From Vitellaria paradoxa (taxonomy: Eukaryota; Streptophyta; Magnoliopsida; Ericales; Sapotaceae), in the NCBI GenBank assembly GCA_019916065.1, contig CM034240.1:42543180-42607179 (forward strand): a stretch of 64,000 bases of DNA, in the 5' to 3' direction. Shown here one piece after another: positions 1-12,670 of this stretch. The position numbers and the translations under genes were made by a program. The notes below the pieces were generated by a model. It did not search any database. It saw only the letters and a program-made list of their open reading frames with translations, and was not told where the DNA came from. How positions within the stretch are numbered: position 1 is the stretch's first letter; each line of letters opens with the position of its first letter.

Positions 1-386
1 AGTGTGGCTCGAGCTCGATTCGTAACTAAAACGAGCTCGGACCGAGCTTGATTTTTAGCTCGTTTTGGATTCGATCCGAGCTTTTCAGCTCGAAAGCTTG
101 CGAGCAAGCTCGTTAGAATAATATATATATATTTTTAATAATATTTTTATTATATTTTTTAAATATGTTATATTTTAAATAAAAAACGACGTCGTTTTGG
201 TTTAATCGAGTTATTCGCGAGTCGAGCTCGAGTCTAAATTCTTCTTTATCGAGCCGAACTCGAGCCTATATAAAAGTTCGAGCTCGAGCTCAGTATGAAG
301 AGCTTGAGCTCGAGTATAAAGAGCTCGAGCTCAAGCTTAGTATAAAAAGCTCGAGCATGTTAAAGCTCGGCTCGATTCCACCCCTA
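1..386. mobile_element. GAGCTC-rich transposon remnant (right end)
   Basis: The stretch is built of short palindromic words (GAGCTCGAGCTC and variants) interrupted by an AT-rich centre, and closes with CGATTCCACCCCTAA near 386. Many plant hAT-type non-autonomous elements end in a CCACCCCTA-like terminus, so this looks like the right part of such an element with its left end before the window. It has no coding capacity. The superfamily is inferred from the terminus only. Confidence 0.4.
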
Positions 387-1238
387 AATTGGAAGAGACT
401 GTATCACCAACCAGCATTTGCACTTCCTTGCAGTACATTATTTTCTGTGAAAGCTGCTCTGTTGGCTGGTGAATCTGCCTTCTTGTTAGAATGTATGGAT
501 TTCATGAAATCTCAGCTGTAGTTTCATTGATGGGTAGTAGAGCTCATTTGAAATGCGGCCATGCCTCATTCGCTATACTTAGCCTTTTGATTACCACTGC
601 AGACCCCAAGGGAATCATGAAAAATCACAGGAGTCATTTCTGAGTCCTATTAAAGGCCTCGTGATCTTTGTTTATGTCATGTTCCTGCTGGCCCAGGGGA
701 AAAAAAAAAAGCAGTAGTGTTTTATTTGGAATCTCAAAAAGACCACTTTATAACTTCCACTTTTCCACCAAGTAGAATTGAATCTCTCCCTTTGCGGTAA
801 GGATTTAACAGCTAACTTTTCCATTGCTTTATATTTGAAATCATGAAAACTCTAGCTGTAAGAGCCAAAGCAGTGCCTTTCACTTCATGCAGCCTAAAAA
901 CCCAAGCAACACAGAGAATAGGTTTTATCCAAAAACTCTCCTCAACTGATTATATATTTTGAGAAAATCTAAAAGCTCAAAAAATTTCCAATTTAAAGCA
1001 GGAGAATACGACTTATCTTTCCTTCATTACTAAGGGATAAGTGCATGACTGAGGTTACTCAACCTTTAATCCATGGGTTTTTTGTGACTGCTGCCCAATT
1101 CAAATCACAAAAGAAAATAGAAACAGTTTTGTTACCGTGTGGCCTGTTGTTTATATAATTGCTTCTTTGAAGTGATCTGACTAATGTGACTTTTTCATAA
1201 ATGGGTCGAATAATTTAAATTGAATTGGGTTTCTGTAG

Positions 1239-4200
1239 GTATGTTTTTGCAAGGCCGTCAGGAAAAAGATGCTTTGTTGTTTCTTCCAATGGAACAACAG
1301 TCAGCAGGCTTCGTAATGGTTCGTTGTTGCACCGGTTTCCATCTGCTCTACCCAGCGGGGCCAGGACTAAAGGAAGCTCTTGTTCTGCTCAATCATATTG
1401 TATACTTGATTGTATATTTCATGAGGTAATACGTAAATCTTATTATTCAGTCTATGGAGTTCTTGTCATAATGCTTGTTGCTTATAGCATCAGTAACAGG
1501 ACTATGATTTGATGCCTTGCAGTTGGATCAAACTTACTACGTGATTGACATGGTTTGCTGGGCGGGATATTCTCTTTATGAATGCACTGCAGAGTTCAGA
1601 TTCTTTTGGTTAAACAGCAAGCTTGTTGAGTCAGGGGCTTGTGAACCTCCCTCGTTCTACCATAAATACAGATTTAGTTTAGTACCTGTATACAACTGTG
1701 ACCAAGCAGGGCTACACACAGCTTATACAGGGCCAGTGTCTTATGTCAAGGATGGACTACTGTTTTACAACAAGTAAGAGTGTTTTTTTCCCAATATCAC
1801 TGACTATGGATGCCTTATAGCATTAGATTTTCATGACATCGTTGGCTGAGTGTCTCTATGGACATACTCCCAGAATAATAGTCGCAGAAAATATGTTTTC
1901 ATGTTCTTGATTTTTATGTAGAAAAAATCCCAAAATTACGAAAGCTTTAAACACATTATATTTATATCCCATGGCAATGGCTCCATGGTATGCTCTAATT
2001 ATGAAGCTTTCTACATCGCTTGCTGTTCTTAATGGGCAATGGCCAGGCTGTGTTATTTAAGAACAGAAAGCTAATCAAGTTGAACTTACAGAAAGCTAAT
2101 TGAGTTGAACTTATATTTGAACTACTGCTGCTGCTGCTGCTACTAATTATTATTATTATTATTATAACAATAACAATAATAATTAACAATAATGATGATG
2201 ATGATGTGATTGACCCTGTCATGGCATTTGTGATTGAACCTTGTGAGGACACAAAGGATAAGGGATGCGAGATTGTAAGGACTCTGAACTCCACCTCATT
2301 TTTGAGGTTTTTGTGGGAGATTTTGTGTCCATGAAATAGGAGCATTGAACCCAAATAGATAATCTTGGCTAGCCCTTTTTGGGTGAATTTATGCGGTGTT
2401 AAAAATGTATGGGTGTGGTTACGACTGCTATCTACTGAAAATGTTGAGTGTGAAACTTGACATACGGTTCTGCTGTTCATTCATTTTTTTTCTTTTCTTT
2501 TCTTTTTCCTTCTTCTTCTTCTTTTTTTTTTTTTTTTTTTTTTTTTTTCATATCCTTGCCTATAATAGTAGTGGATGCTGATGTATTCTATGCACTGTAG
2601 CATAATACTTTTGGTTTTTCTTATTTGTCCTTTTCCCTAATGCCTTTTGTATTGTTTCCTCCATAGGCATGCACATTATCAAACAGGTAATACACCATTG
2701 GCATTAGTCTGGAAGGATGCAAACTGTAGTCAATATGTTATTGATACAGACAGCAAAGGACAAGTTCCAAATCAACAGCAGGTACTTTGAGTTTTTCATG
2801 CCATGCATATCCAAGCTTTTTTTGATTAGGCAATTGGTTGAGTGCTTCATATTGCAAACAACTTTTATATCTTTGTAGTTAATTTAAAGTATTCTGCTTT
2901 CACCTTGGTTGTCTTTTAAGTAGAAATGGGACACAAACTTGAAAGCTATTAGTGAAACTTGAATTGAAAACACACCTTCTGCACATGATATATCTCCTGG
3001 TCCTTCTGAAATAGTTTGAATATATTTTATATGGAGAAGGATCATTACTATTATTGATCTCGTTGCTTTGTCACAACACAGTTTTCGTTCTCATAAAGTA
3101 GTTTGTGTTCAGGCTCTTGTGGTTGAATGTCTTCTTCAGCTTATGGTTTGGCATCTTTAGTGCCTCAGGGCTTTGCATTACTATTAGCAGTTGTTTGAAT
3201 TGTAGTCTGATTGACCTATTTTATAGATATTCCATCTTGTATTCGTGAGGTATTAAATGCTATATATGCAAAATAAAAGTATTAAATGCTATATATGCAA
3301 AATAAAAGCCTACTGAAGTCGTGTAATCGGTACTAACAGCCTTCTATCTTGAGTCAATCCATATTGTAAGTGGTAGTGACTAATAGAAATTTTTCCGTAT
3401 CTTAATTAGGACTGACCCTAACGACCTAGGGGCCTAAGGTGAGATGTTAGTTGAGGCTTTTTATATATGAAATTGTTATGAAAAGAAAAATGGTATACAC
3501 ATTACACAATATATATAAAAAATTATGGTAAAAAATCGTTAGTTAAATACTACTATTCTTGCTTTTGAGTAGCAAAATTATTTATTAAATCCTTGTACTC
3601 AAGTTTCATTATATCCCTTTCAATTGTTGATTAGTACGAGTGTAATTGGAATATATTGGAACCAAATATTGCTGCTTGAGACTTAAGAATAGACTGCTGA
3701 AAAATAATTGATTTGATCTATGTACTTGAGTGCAATTCTACTAGCCTGCGCCTTTAGGCATGTGCAGCTGTTGGTATGGAGAAAGAGAGAAAGGAATAAA
3801 TCAATCATGTCAATCACAAGAGAAAGTGGCAGTTATTGTCTGTAATAATGTGTATAACTGTATAAGCAATTGTGCAGAATGTTTTTAAGGAATTGTGTAA
3901 ATTGTTTCAAAAAAAAAATATATTTGACTTCTCAAAATAAAATATACAAATAAAAAATCATTTTTAACTTTTATATAATTAACTAATTATATGGGGCCTT
4001 CATGGCATTTGGGGGCATTAGGCAAGCGTCTCACTTGCCTAATGCACAGGCCAGCCCTGATCTTAATCTCAACCCTTAAGTTGCATAATTTTGCAAACTT
4101 GCTTGCTTTCTTCATGTTAAGAGTGGTTGAAAGCCATTGGACAGTGAAGGAATAAGATTGAAAGAAATTAATATATCCTTTTTCTTTCTTTTTTTGGAGG

Positions 4201-5357
4201 TCATTTTATCATAAAGTTAATATTTAGCTTGTCAAATTTTTGTGCTCTAATTTCTTTATTGATTAGTTTGTACATCTGTATGTAGTGGGAATGCAAACTC
4301 GCACCTTTATTACCTGACTTTTGTGCTTCTCTTTCTGTAAAACGGATTGTCAGGTGGTTTTGGAGCTACAAGATGGTGGTAAACTGACAACATCAGATGA
4401 TACTCCTGTTGTTTTTGGCTTTTTAGACATGGACTTCATTCAAAAGGTTAGATCATTATTAAATGTAAAACAATAGCATTTAGCCTACCAAGTGATTTGT
4501 TAAGCAATCATTGTTTTTGAATAATTAAAGTAATTTTACGACTTGTGAGATGGTCTCCTCTTGTTCCAAAAATAAACATTTGTAAGGTGTGAGAGTTTTT
4601 TTTTTTCCTTGGCTACTTTCTGGGAAGTGTCCGTCTATTTATGTTCTCTCAAATTTCAGTCAGGTCTGCAATCAGGAAATCTTCTACGTTTTGCTGTTAG
4701 TGATGGAGGATTGAATTTTGTGGACGGGAAACTAGAGAAGGCCGATTTACAATACCTCGGCAAGGTTAACCACCATACACGTGCTTTTGCAGACAGTTAC
4801 TCAAAGGTTAGTAGATAAATGCAAATCTTGCGACTTAATAGCATAAAAAAACAGTGCACCATAAAATGTGTTGAAAAATGGTAGAAATGTTTATGTGATT
4901 GTTTGTCAAATGTCTGCTTTCATATCAAATCTTGCCGGAGCTAAGATAGCGTTTCGGTAAAAAAGCCGGTAGGTAAGCTACTAGCTACTGGCTTTTTTAT
5001 GGCTTTTTCTAAAATTACTAAATTTATCCTTTTAAATTTTAAACTTCTTTTAAACCTTAACGGGTAAAAATATCTAATTAACAAAAAGTTAAAAAAGGTA
5101 GCTACTAAAAATCTAGTTTTTTTCCCTTTCCAAACATAGAAAAAATGTTAGTTTCTTAGTAACTAGTTACAAAAAAACTATCTTTTTTTTGCTTCCCGAG
5201 CTCAGCCTAAATTTAACGCGGTTGAGATCTGTGATCTTAGGTTATGTTCCAGTACACAGTTCGGCATTCTCCTCTACGAATAGAGGATCTCCTTGCTTCC
5301 ATTAGCTCATCAAGTGAACAAGACAGCGGAACTTATGACATGGTGGTGGTTGGTTGA
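1239..5357 (+). CDS. SNUPN: Snurportin-1 (snRNP nuclear import adaptor), 5' end outside window
   Basis: Snurportin binds the trimethylguanosine cap of spliceosomal snRNAs and carries snRNPs into the nucleus with importin-beta. Six exons are visible: 1239-1425, 1523-1773, 2667-2781, 4354-4446, 4660-4806 and 5241-5357 (TGA). All borders are GT-AG and phases join without a break. Recognisable family segments include YVFARPSGKRCFVVSSNGTT, QSYCILDCIFHE, YYVIDMVCWAGYSLY, AEFRFFWLNSKL and ADLQYLGKVN, which make up the cap-binding domain. The protein ends in an acidic/serine tail (SSSSEQDSGTYDMVVVG). The first visible exon starts inside a codon, so at least one upstream exon, which should carry the importin-beta-binding segment, lies before position 1. 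No coding sequence was seen between 387 and 1238. The gene converges on the phosphatase gene that ends at 6389. No disabling change was seen. Confidence 0.9.
2114..2206. repeat. Compound microsatellite in snurportin intron
   Basis: Runs of CTG, ATT, AAC/AAT and ATG triplets follow each other in the intron between the exons ending at 1773 and starting at 2667. Open frames across it are low-complexity artefacts. Confidence 0.8.
3251..3308. repeat. Perfect 29-bp tandem duplication
   Basis: A 29-base unit beginning TATTAAATGCTATATATGCA occurs twice head to tail (3251-3279 and 3280-3308) with no difference, inside a snurportin intron. Perfect identity suggests a recent slippage or repair event. 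Confidence 0.9.
3407..4059. mobile_element. Non-autonomous hAT-type transposon with 8-bp target duplication
   Basis: The element starts TAGGACTGACC and ends GGCCAGCCCTG, so the ends are imperfect inverted repeats of the CAGGGCTGGCC type (8 of 11 positions). It is flanked on both sides by the identical 8-mer ATCTTAAT (3399-3406 and 4060-4067), the target-site length expected of hAT elements. The 653-bp body is AT-rich and holds no transposase frame. It sits in the snurportin intron between the exons ending at 2781 and starting at 4354. Confidence 0.8.
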
Positions 5358-6388
5358 TGATGTCTGTCAGCAAGAATAATTCAAGGTTGGCCGCCCAGTG
5401 AAACTGCATTGCCCTTTTTTTTGGTTTTTTTTTTTGGGGGGGGGGGGGGAGTGGTGCCCATTATTCACCTTCCGGAAGACTGATAAAGAGCATCTGCAGC
5501 TAGCTTCTGAACCCCACAACAGTTGAAACTGCGGCTTGTCACGATACCCAAAAAAGAAAATGGCCAATTGGTTGCTGAAGTTAAAATTTTGTATGAATTT
5601 AGCAGCGGTTGATACGTAACCAGAATTTTTTTTTTTTGGGGGGGGGGGGGATTCAGGTTATCTATTTTTCTCTTGGTTTGTGGAATGGTCATGGCAATCC
5701 TGAAAGTGGACTGTTGTATGTTCAGTTTCGGGAGGCCGAAGGTTCGCATTGGTACTTGTTCGTTCTATAGGGTTCCACTGCGGAAGCTTTTATCATTAAG
5801 CTTAAACTAGCGGTGGCAACTCGGGGAGTTCATAATCAAGTTTATTTGTATCTATGTTTAAATTTTTTCAAAATTTAACAAATATGTTAATTTATTTCAT
5901 AATCAACGTGAAATTTGTGTCAAGCTGTTTCAATTAATTTTGAATTAACGAAAGCTTGAAAACAGGGCGTGGAAAAAGTAGATGACAGAAACCAAAGAGG
6001 AAAAGGTGTATTTTGGGGTATTTACCAAGGATCAATGAAAATATAATTTTTATTTTAATACAAGCCTTTTACATGCATAATTTAACTAAAGTGTGAGACA
6101 TTATCGTATATTTTTATTGACCAGTTCCAGTTAACAAATGCCGAAAAACAAAGGGGAAGAAGCCATTGAAAGAAATACGAGTCATTTATTCATTTTTTTT
6201 AATTTCAATAAACATTTATTAGAAATCCTAAACTTTCATCAAACTGGCAATAGCTTATGGCACAGGTGCAATAATGGTAAGTCGGTTTTTAAAAAAGAAA
6301 CACAAGAGCTTCGAAAAAAGAAAAAAAAAAAAAAAAGAAAACCTAATAACAGTTGCTTTCCTCTTAAAGAATATACAGAACTTAGGGA
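5358..6388. other. Convergent intergenic spacer
   Basis: Space between the snurportin stop and the phosphatase stop, expected to hold both 3' untranslated regions. It contains two T-run/G-run junctions (about 5414-5449 and 5628-5650). No gene seen. Confidence 0.7.
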
Positions 6389-8600
6389 TCAAGATGCCAA
6401 AGTGGTTGGCTCACAACCATCATGAACACAAGCCAGGACATCTCTGTAGTCCCTCGAAACGGTGAAAGAATCATAGACCTTTCCGTCACGGCTTTTCTTG
6501 TACTCGAACAGCAGCGAGGAGCGGTTAAATGCTGTCAACTTTACGAATCCATGATCATAATCTCTGTAGATACTCCATTTGGTGTTGATTGAGGTGAACT
6601 CCGACAGGTGGGCACCGCCACCTCCAACTACGACGTGGATTGTCCCGTTCACCGTGCCGGAATAGTGCGATTTTTCAGAGGTCACACATTGGTTCTGATC
6701 CGAAACACAGCCATACAAGGATTATATTAGAAACAAATCAATAGATCTCCAGGAGATGAAACTATGATGCTATGTTTGGTTATACATTGGATTTAAGAAA
6801 GAATTCCCATGTTTAGTTTTGATATTTGATCAAGGAACTTCAAGGAAGGAATTCCCATATTCGTGCCGGATTGTAAGTTTTGGAGTTCAATGTGGTATTT
6901 GGAAATTCCGCAAAATGAAAAACCTTTAATAAAGTGTGAATTGACAAAATTGCCCTCGTTAGTTTATGTGTTTCCGGAAAAAAGGGGGTAAATTTTAGTC
7001 TTTTTAGCTAGCATTCTCATTCCATTTTTTGTTTTTTTGACATACCAAAAGTTTGTATTTCAACTTCAAGAACCCCCCAGTCCATCCTCGCCTAATTTCC
7101 AATCCATTTGGCAACCAAACATAGCCTAAATGAGAAAAGAACTATTACCTGGTAAATAGGGCAGGTTCTTTCGTAGTTATGGACGTGACCAAAAAATGCC
7201 ATGTCCACCTTGTACTTCTGCCAGAGCTTTTGCAAGCTTTCCCTTCCCATGGGCTCTTCAAAGGAGCCTTCCAAGCCGTACCATTTGTCAGAAGAGTACC
7301 CAAGAACCCGGTGCGCAGCAAAGATCAACCATGGCTGATGTTTCCTGTCTGCTGATGCAAGGCAATGCTCAATGAACTTGTACTGTTCAGTACCCTCTCT
7401 CCAGTCGTGCTCGCTATCTGCTATGCAGAAGCGAAACATGCCATAATCTGTCGAATACCTGTCAATAAAATACAACATATGAAGTAAAACTACTAAAATA
7501 CAAGTTTCATAATTTTTTTTTTTTTGGGTCAAAGGATCAGCTCCATTTAATGTTTCAAAAGTCCTATGCTAAGTTTTATCCGGTTTTATTTATTTAGTCT
7601 AAAAAATTTTCCCCAAATGTATAATTATTTAAAGATTGTCACAAGAACTAAATACACCAATTTGTTTGTGAAAACTTGGTGCTTCCTCCTCCTTGAAAGT
7701 TTAACCATTAGACAACTGAGAGGACCCAGTATGCATGTTTACCAAAACTTAGCTCTATTCTCTGCAGGAACGTAGAACATAGTCTCAGCAAGGACACCGC
7801 ATTCCCCGCCTGAGTCCATCTTGTCATAAAATGATCCGGTTCCAGGCCAATCACGCTCATGATTACCACTGCAGGTCAAATCAACATTTGAGATGTTTCT
7901 AAAATTTTAACACTGCTGAACTTCTAAACATGTGTCTAACAGGAATAAACTATACAAACCTTCCAATCATATATGGTTTAATCGATGCGATGGGCTCCAC
8001 TTGTGCTGTGAATTGGTCCCACTGTGAGATGTATCCATTTGCATAACATATATCGCCAATGTGGAAAACTATATCAATGTTCTTTAGGTCCTTGATGAGT
8101 TGGTCTGTCGTATTAAGAGATCCTGGTTGATAATTATTGTATTCATTTGATCCATCACGCTCTCCCTGAAAGACACCAAAATGGAATGATTATAAACTAA
8201 AGATAACAAAATATATCCCCGAATTGTGCTAGTTAAAAGTTTCTTTGTATAAAGTGAAAAATATTGTTTTGTTCACTTTGTATGGATTGTTATCTGGGGC
8301 AGGCTGGAACCGGATTTACACCACTTCTTGAATTTCATAGAACATATGGAGGTCTAAAAGTTTATTTTTGTTTTTGTCCCTTTTAATAAGGGTAGCGTCC
8401 TCTATATACCTCTTCTAATAAAATTTTACATATCAAAAAAAAAAAAAAAAGTGCTAGTTTAAAAAAAAAAAAACCCATCATTGAAGGAGAAGGTTTCCAA
8501 ATTCAAGCCAAAAATCTATTTGGGCTCTGCAAAAATTAGTTGTGCAATACATTTGAATTCAAGAACTAACAAAATTGTATGCAAAATTATACCATAACCT

Positions 8601-8633
<33 letters not shown>

Positions 8634-11600
8634 AAACACATAAGGAACGTGTTTTCCCCAAGAATCATTCTTTTGTAAAGCTAATATGATTGAAAGTTTG
8701 AAACTACCTTCCCCATGTCGCCAAAAATTACAACACGCTGCAATGAATCGTGGCCTGGATATGGAGATGATTTGAATGAATACTTCTTGCTCCAGACATA
8801 AGAACCATTGGATAACAGATGACCCATTTTGTAAGTGTACCTGGAAGAATTATCAACCACAAAGTTAGGAATATTACATACATGCACATATCTAGTTTAT
8901 TGATATTGCTCAATATTTTCGTTATGTCAGAAGAAATGGTTCTTTGAGATGCATACTTGGAGTTCGGCCACAAGTCTTTCAAGAAACTGGTGTGTATGAA
9001 ACCAGGATCACGCCAGCCAACTGTCCGTGCTGGTGAGCCTGCAAGTAGTGTGTAAATTTTATAATGGCATGGTCTATATACCCAAGAGGTGAAATGAACA
9101 GAATTGTTAAACCAAGAAGCATTGATACAGACATAGACAAGGATCCAACACATCCTGGACATGCCGACAATTATTTAAAAATATCAACATACAGGACATA
9201 GACACATTAACAAATAGATATATTTTTTATTCATACTTGAAAAACAAATATTAACTCATTTTTTATTCGCATACATTAAACTTTTATTTATATATAACTT
9301 AAAATTTTATTCATAAATAATTATAAGTTTTGGACTGGGGGCAAAGGTCCCTGGAATCAATCAACTGAAAGTATAGCCAGTTCACTAGATTGAGGATATT
9401 ACAGTTATGTTCAATCATAGTAAACAAAATAACATAACAACACCAAATGAATCATACCACACATGCTGTTTCGGTGAAATGTCAATGTGCCAGCTGGTGA
9501 TTGCTTTTGAGGATATCCTTCTAAACCCCACTCAACAAAAGGGATGGCTTTGTTTATGTCATAGCCACTAGTCCAGGTTACTGTCATCTGCACAACCAAA
9601 GAGATGTTGAGGATACTGCTTTGTTCTATATTAATAAAGTCCAAGTAAGACACACAACACTACACCGGTACACATGATCCGCAATTTAGGGGCATTTAGT
9701 ATGGACAACAAAGCAATAGCCATGCAGTAGCTAAAGACCTAAGTAAATTTCTGAAGCTGTCATAGTAACTCAAGGAACAGATTCAATAGGAATTCTAGAG
9801 ATGATATTATCATCACAGAAACACCATTTTTTTAATGAACATTGTCACAGAAACACCATTAACACGTTCTTATGATAAGTGGGTAGTTCTCTTGGTTTAC
9901 AAGAACCAAGGATTTTTTATTGCATAATGCATCTTATCGTACATAAACAGGATGAAAAAAGGATAACGAAGAAGGATAGTTGAGGCTTGGGGAAAAAAAT
10001 TAAACTTGAAATAGATCGATAAGAACAAGTAATTCCTTCTCCTATACATTATGCAATGTGGCCAAGCTTGGTATAGATAAGACACCAATCAATTAGCTTT
10101 GATCTACTAGAAATATCAGTTCAAGCACAGCAAGCTGGGAAGTAAGGGCATGTCGTTGAAAGAAAATATGCACAAACCCAAGTTAGGATAAACTTACTTC
10201 ATCCCAACACTTCCCGTGGGCAAGGCGTGGATAAAGCGGTGCATTAGGATTTGCAAATTTTATATAATTTGAAACTGCCACCAATTTTGGCTGCAATACC
10301 AATGTATTTAATTAGTCAAAATTAATGCCATCAACATTTTTTGAAAAGAAAAATGAACAACCAGCCAAAAAACATTCTGTGAAATGATATGTTCAGACAG
10401 TAAGCAGTGAAATACATGCAATCCATTATAAACAGGTATAGAGGTTTAGAATAAGAAAAGATAACATTTGAACGTACAAAGAATTAGAGTAAAAAAGGTG
10501 TGATGCATGAAAGTGTAGAAATTTATTTGAACACACATTTGATAGCCCGCCTGTAAATAATGCAAAGGAAAAATCTGCCCGCTGATTGATCAACTGGAAC
10601 TTCAGATAAGCTTTGCCCGTCTTCGTATAGCCAGAATCGGAGGAACTTACAAACTTGTACTGCAATAAAGACATTTTAAATGATATAAAATTCAAAACAC
10701 AATAATTCATAATCTAACTTTATCTTGCTACTTAAAAATAAAAGCGTGCAAACCTTTATAGGGGCTGAGCATATGTATGGACTTTGCTCTTTGGGATTGT
10801 TTACAGGGTAACAAGTTGACGAGCTGCCACGGCCATAAATTTGTTCAGTTAGTGATACTATTTAAGACGCAAGAAACCCAGCATATGCAAATTAGCAATG
10901 GGATGCTTTTAGTCCTAGAACAATTGTTTGTGACATTCTCCAGGCTGAAATGAGAAGAAAAGTGTTGACTCTACACGCTTAGCAAATAAAACACACTCCT
11001 TGAAATCACAGTTTAAATATCCAAAATGGCAAGAGGAAACTTTTTTTTTGGGGGGGGGGAAGGTTTCAAAGATGGACATTACTTGAATTTTGCAGGCGAG
11101 AAAACTCCAACCCAATCATTCTCAGTTGGTTCTGGGTACTTGAGATGCACTGTGACCCATTCAGTATCCTCACCCTATAATCACACAGGTCAAAGGAAAC
11201 ATCAATAAATTGATACATCCAAAACCCAAAAATTACTGCTGCAACTTTAATTGGCCATCCAAGGTTAAAGGGGGGAAAAAATGAATTTATGAGTTCAAAA
11301 GTTACTGAGAACATGAAGTGTCAACATGCAGCCATCGGCTGCATGATGCAATGAATTTCATTACAACCGGTGTCCTGAAAACCACCATGGTATTGGTCGG
11401 CTTCGTTTGGCTACAAAAGAGCTTCTAACTTTTCTTTCTGTAGCCATTTTTTTTTTTGGTCTTCGATTGCTTTTTTTACCAAAATTAATTTTGTTTTAGA
11501 AGTTATATCTTGTAGGGCTGTGAATCGAATTTGTGAAAAAAGAAATCAAAAAAATCAAGTTCGTTTAGGTAAAAGCTGGGAAGAAATAAAAAAATTAAAA

Positions 11601-12289
11601 AAATTCCTTTTTTTCATACTTTTTTATCCGAACGAATTTTTCCTTTTTTTTTTTTTAATACGAATGCAATGCTTAAAAGTTATAATTTTTAAAAAAATTA
11701 AATTTTGATAAAAAAAAAGTCATATATGACCAAAAAAGCTTAAAAAAAAAAAGAAAAAAACCTTTTTTTTTTCAACAAAACGAAGCTAATTAATCTATGT
11801 CCGTAAGTGAATGGAAAAATATTTTTCATGACATCATCGTATACCATTGAGATTATATTGAAGCAAATGACTTGATTTATATACATACATATGTTTTTTT
11901 CCGTTGGCACAGGCAAGAACCAATTTGAGTAAAAACTCAAGCATTATAGGTTCTAGGAACAGATAATCAGCCCAAAATCCAATAACCCAGAACATGCTCG
12001 AATAAATGCAAGAATGGAGCTCAAATTCTATACAACACAAAACATACTGGATTGTTACCTTCAAGCCAAGAACGACCGGGTGCGCCTGAACGGAGGCCGA
12101 TTCACGCAGCCTAAGAACCGTATTTTCGATTGCAATTCGCGAAAGTGGTTGTACACCCTTTGCGTCTGTGATGAAATGCGTGTGAGCCGAGGCTGAATTA
12201 GAACCAAAACCCACCAACAACACTGCCAAAGAAAAGAAAATCTTCAGAAGTCGCTTATAGATGATCTCCATTTTTTTGAACTTCAACAT
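6389..12289 (-). CDS. Purple acid phosphatase, high-molecular-weight plant type (PAP1/PAP27-like)
   Basis: Secreted binuclear metallophosphoesterase of the plant PAP1/PAP24/PAP27 group, often annotated probable inactive purple acid phosphatase. Twelve exons on the minus strand: 12289-12059, 11174-11083, 10823-10754, 10659-10537, 10290-10198, 9587-9458, 9038-8957, 8840-8708, 8165-7960, 7868-7743, 7458-7149, 6694-6389. All introns are GT-AG and phases join, giving 633 codons; a start at 12271 (627 aa) is equally possible. The N-terminus is a signal peptide (IFFSLAVLLVGFGSNSASA). An N-terminal fibronectin-like region precedes the phosphoesterase domain. Metal-site motifs are present: GDMG (about 314), GDICY (355), GNHE (388), AAHRV and GHVH (519). 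A C-terminal domain ends in DVLACVHDGCEP. The adjacent copy at 16284-23896 is a degraded paralogue. True substrate is unknown from sequence. Confidence 0.92.
6768..7126. mobile_element. Tourist-like MITE in PAP intron
   Basis: GCTATGTTTGGTT (6769-6781) is matched by its exact inverse complement AACCAAACATAGC (7113-7125). About 330 bp of non-coding AT-rich sequence lies between them, in the intron before the last phosphatase exon. A 13-bp perfect terminal inverted repeat with no coding capacity is typical of MITEs. The target duplication is not clear. Confidence 0.65.
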
Positions 12290-12575
12290 TCACAAGTCTC
12301 TGGTCTGCGCTGGGTTTTTCCTTTTATGGTCGATAAAAAGAGAGAGAGAGCGCATGTGAACGTTTTGGGGGTAACGTTGATTCCACAGAGATTCGCAGAG
12401 ATATTCGAGTTTGACTTGGGATCGATGCTCCCTCTCTCTCTATGTATATATATATATATATATATTTCAGGGATTGATTGAGTTTCGTCTAAGCAAAATT
12501 TGGGTATACGCATGGGAAAGAGAGTCGCCGAAGTCGCCGAAGTCTACTCTCTTTCTGTTTGTTCAATCATATTAT

Positions 12576-12618
<43 letters not shown>

Positions 12619-12670
12619 TAAGACTTTTCTTCCAATTCGAAGAGGGGACGAAACTGACGGGTTTTTCTAC
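12290..12670 (-). promoter_or_regulatory. 5' flank of PAP gene with TA and CT microsatellites
   Basis: Upstream of the start codon are a short TA repeat (about 12445-12464) and a pure CT run (about 12580-12612, GA on the coding strand). GA/CT runs close to plant start sites are often bound by GAGA-type (BBR/BPC) factors. No unambiguous TATA box can be separated from the TA repeat. Confidence 0.4.

Noticed and set aside
1995..2480. 161-codon minus-strand frame
   Set aside because: Dominated by Ser and Ile runs from a microsatellite inside a snurportin intron.
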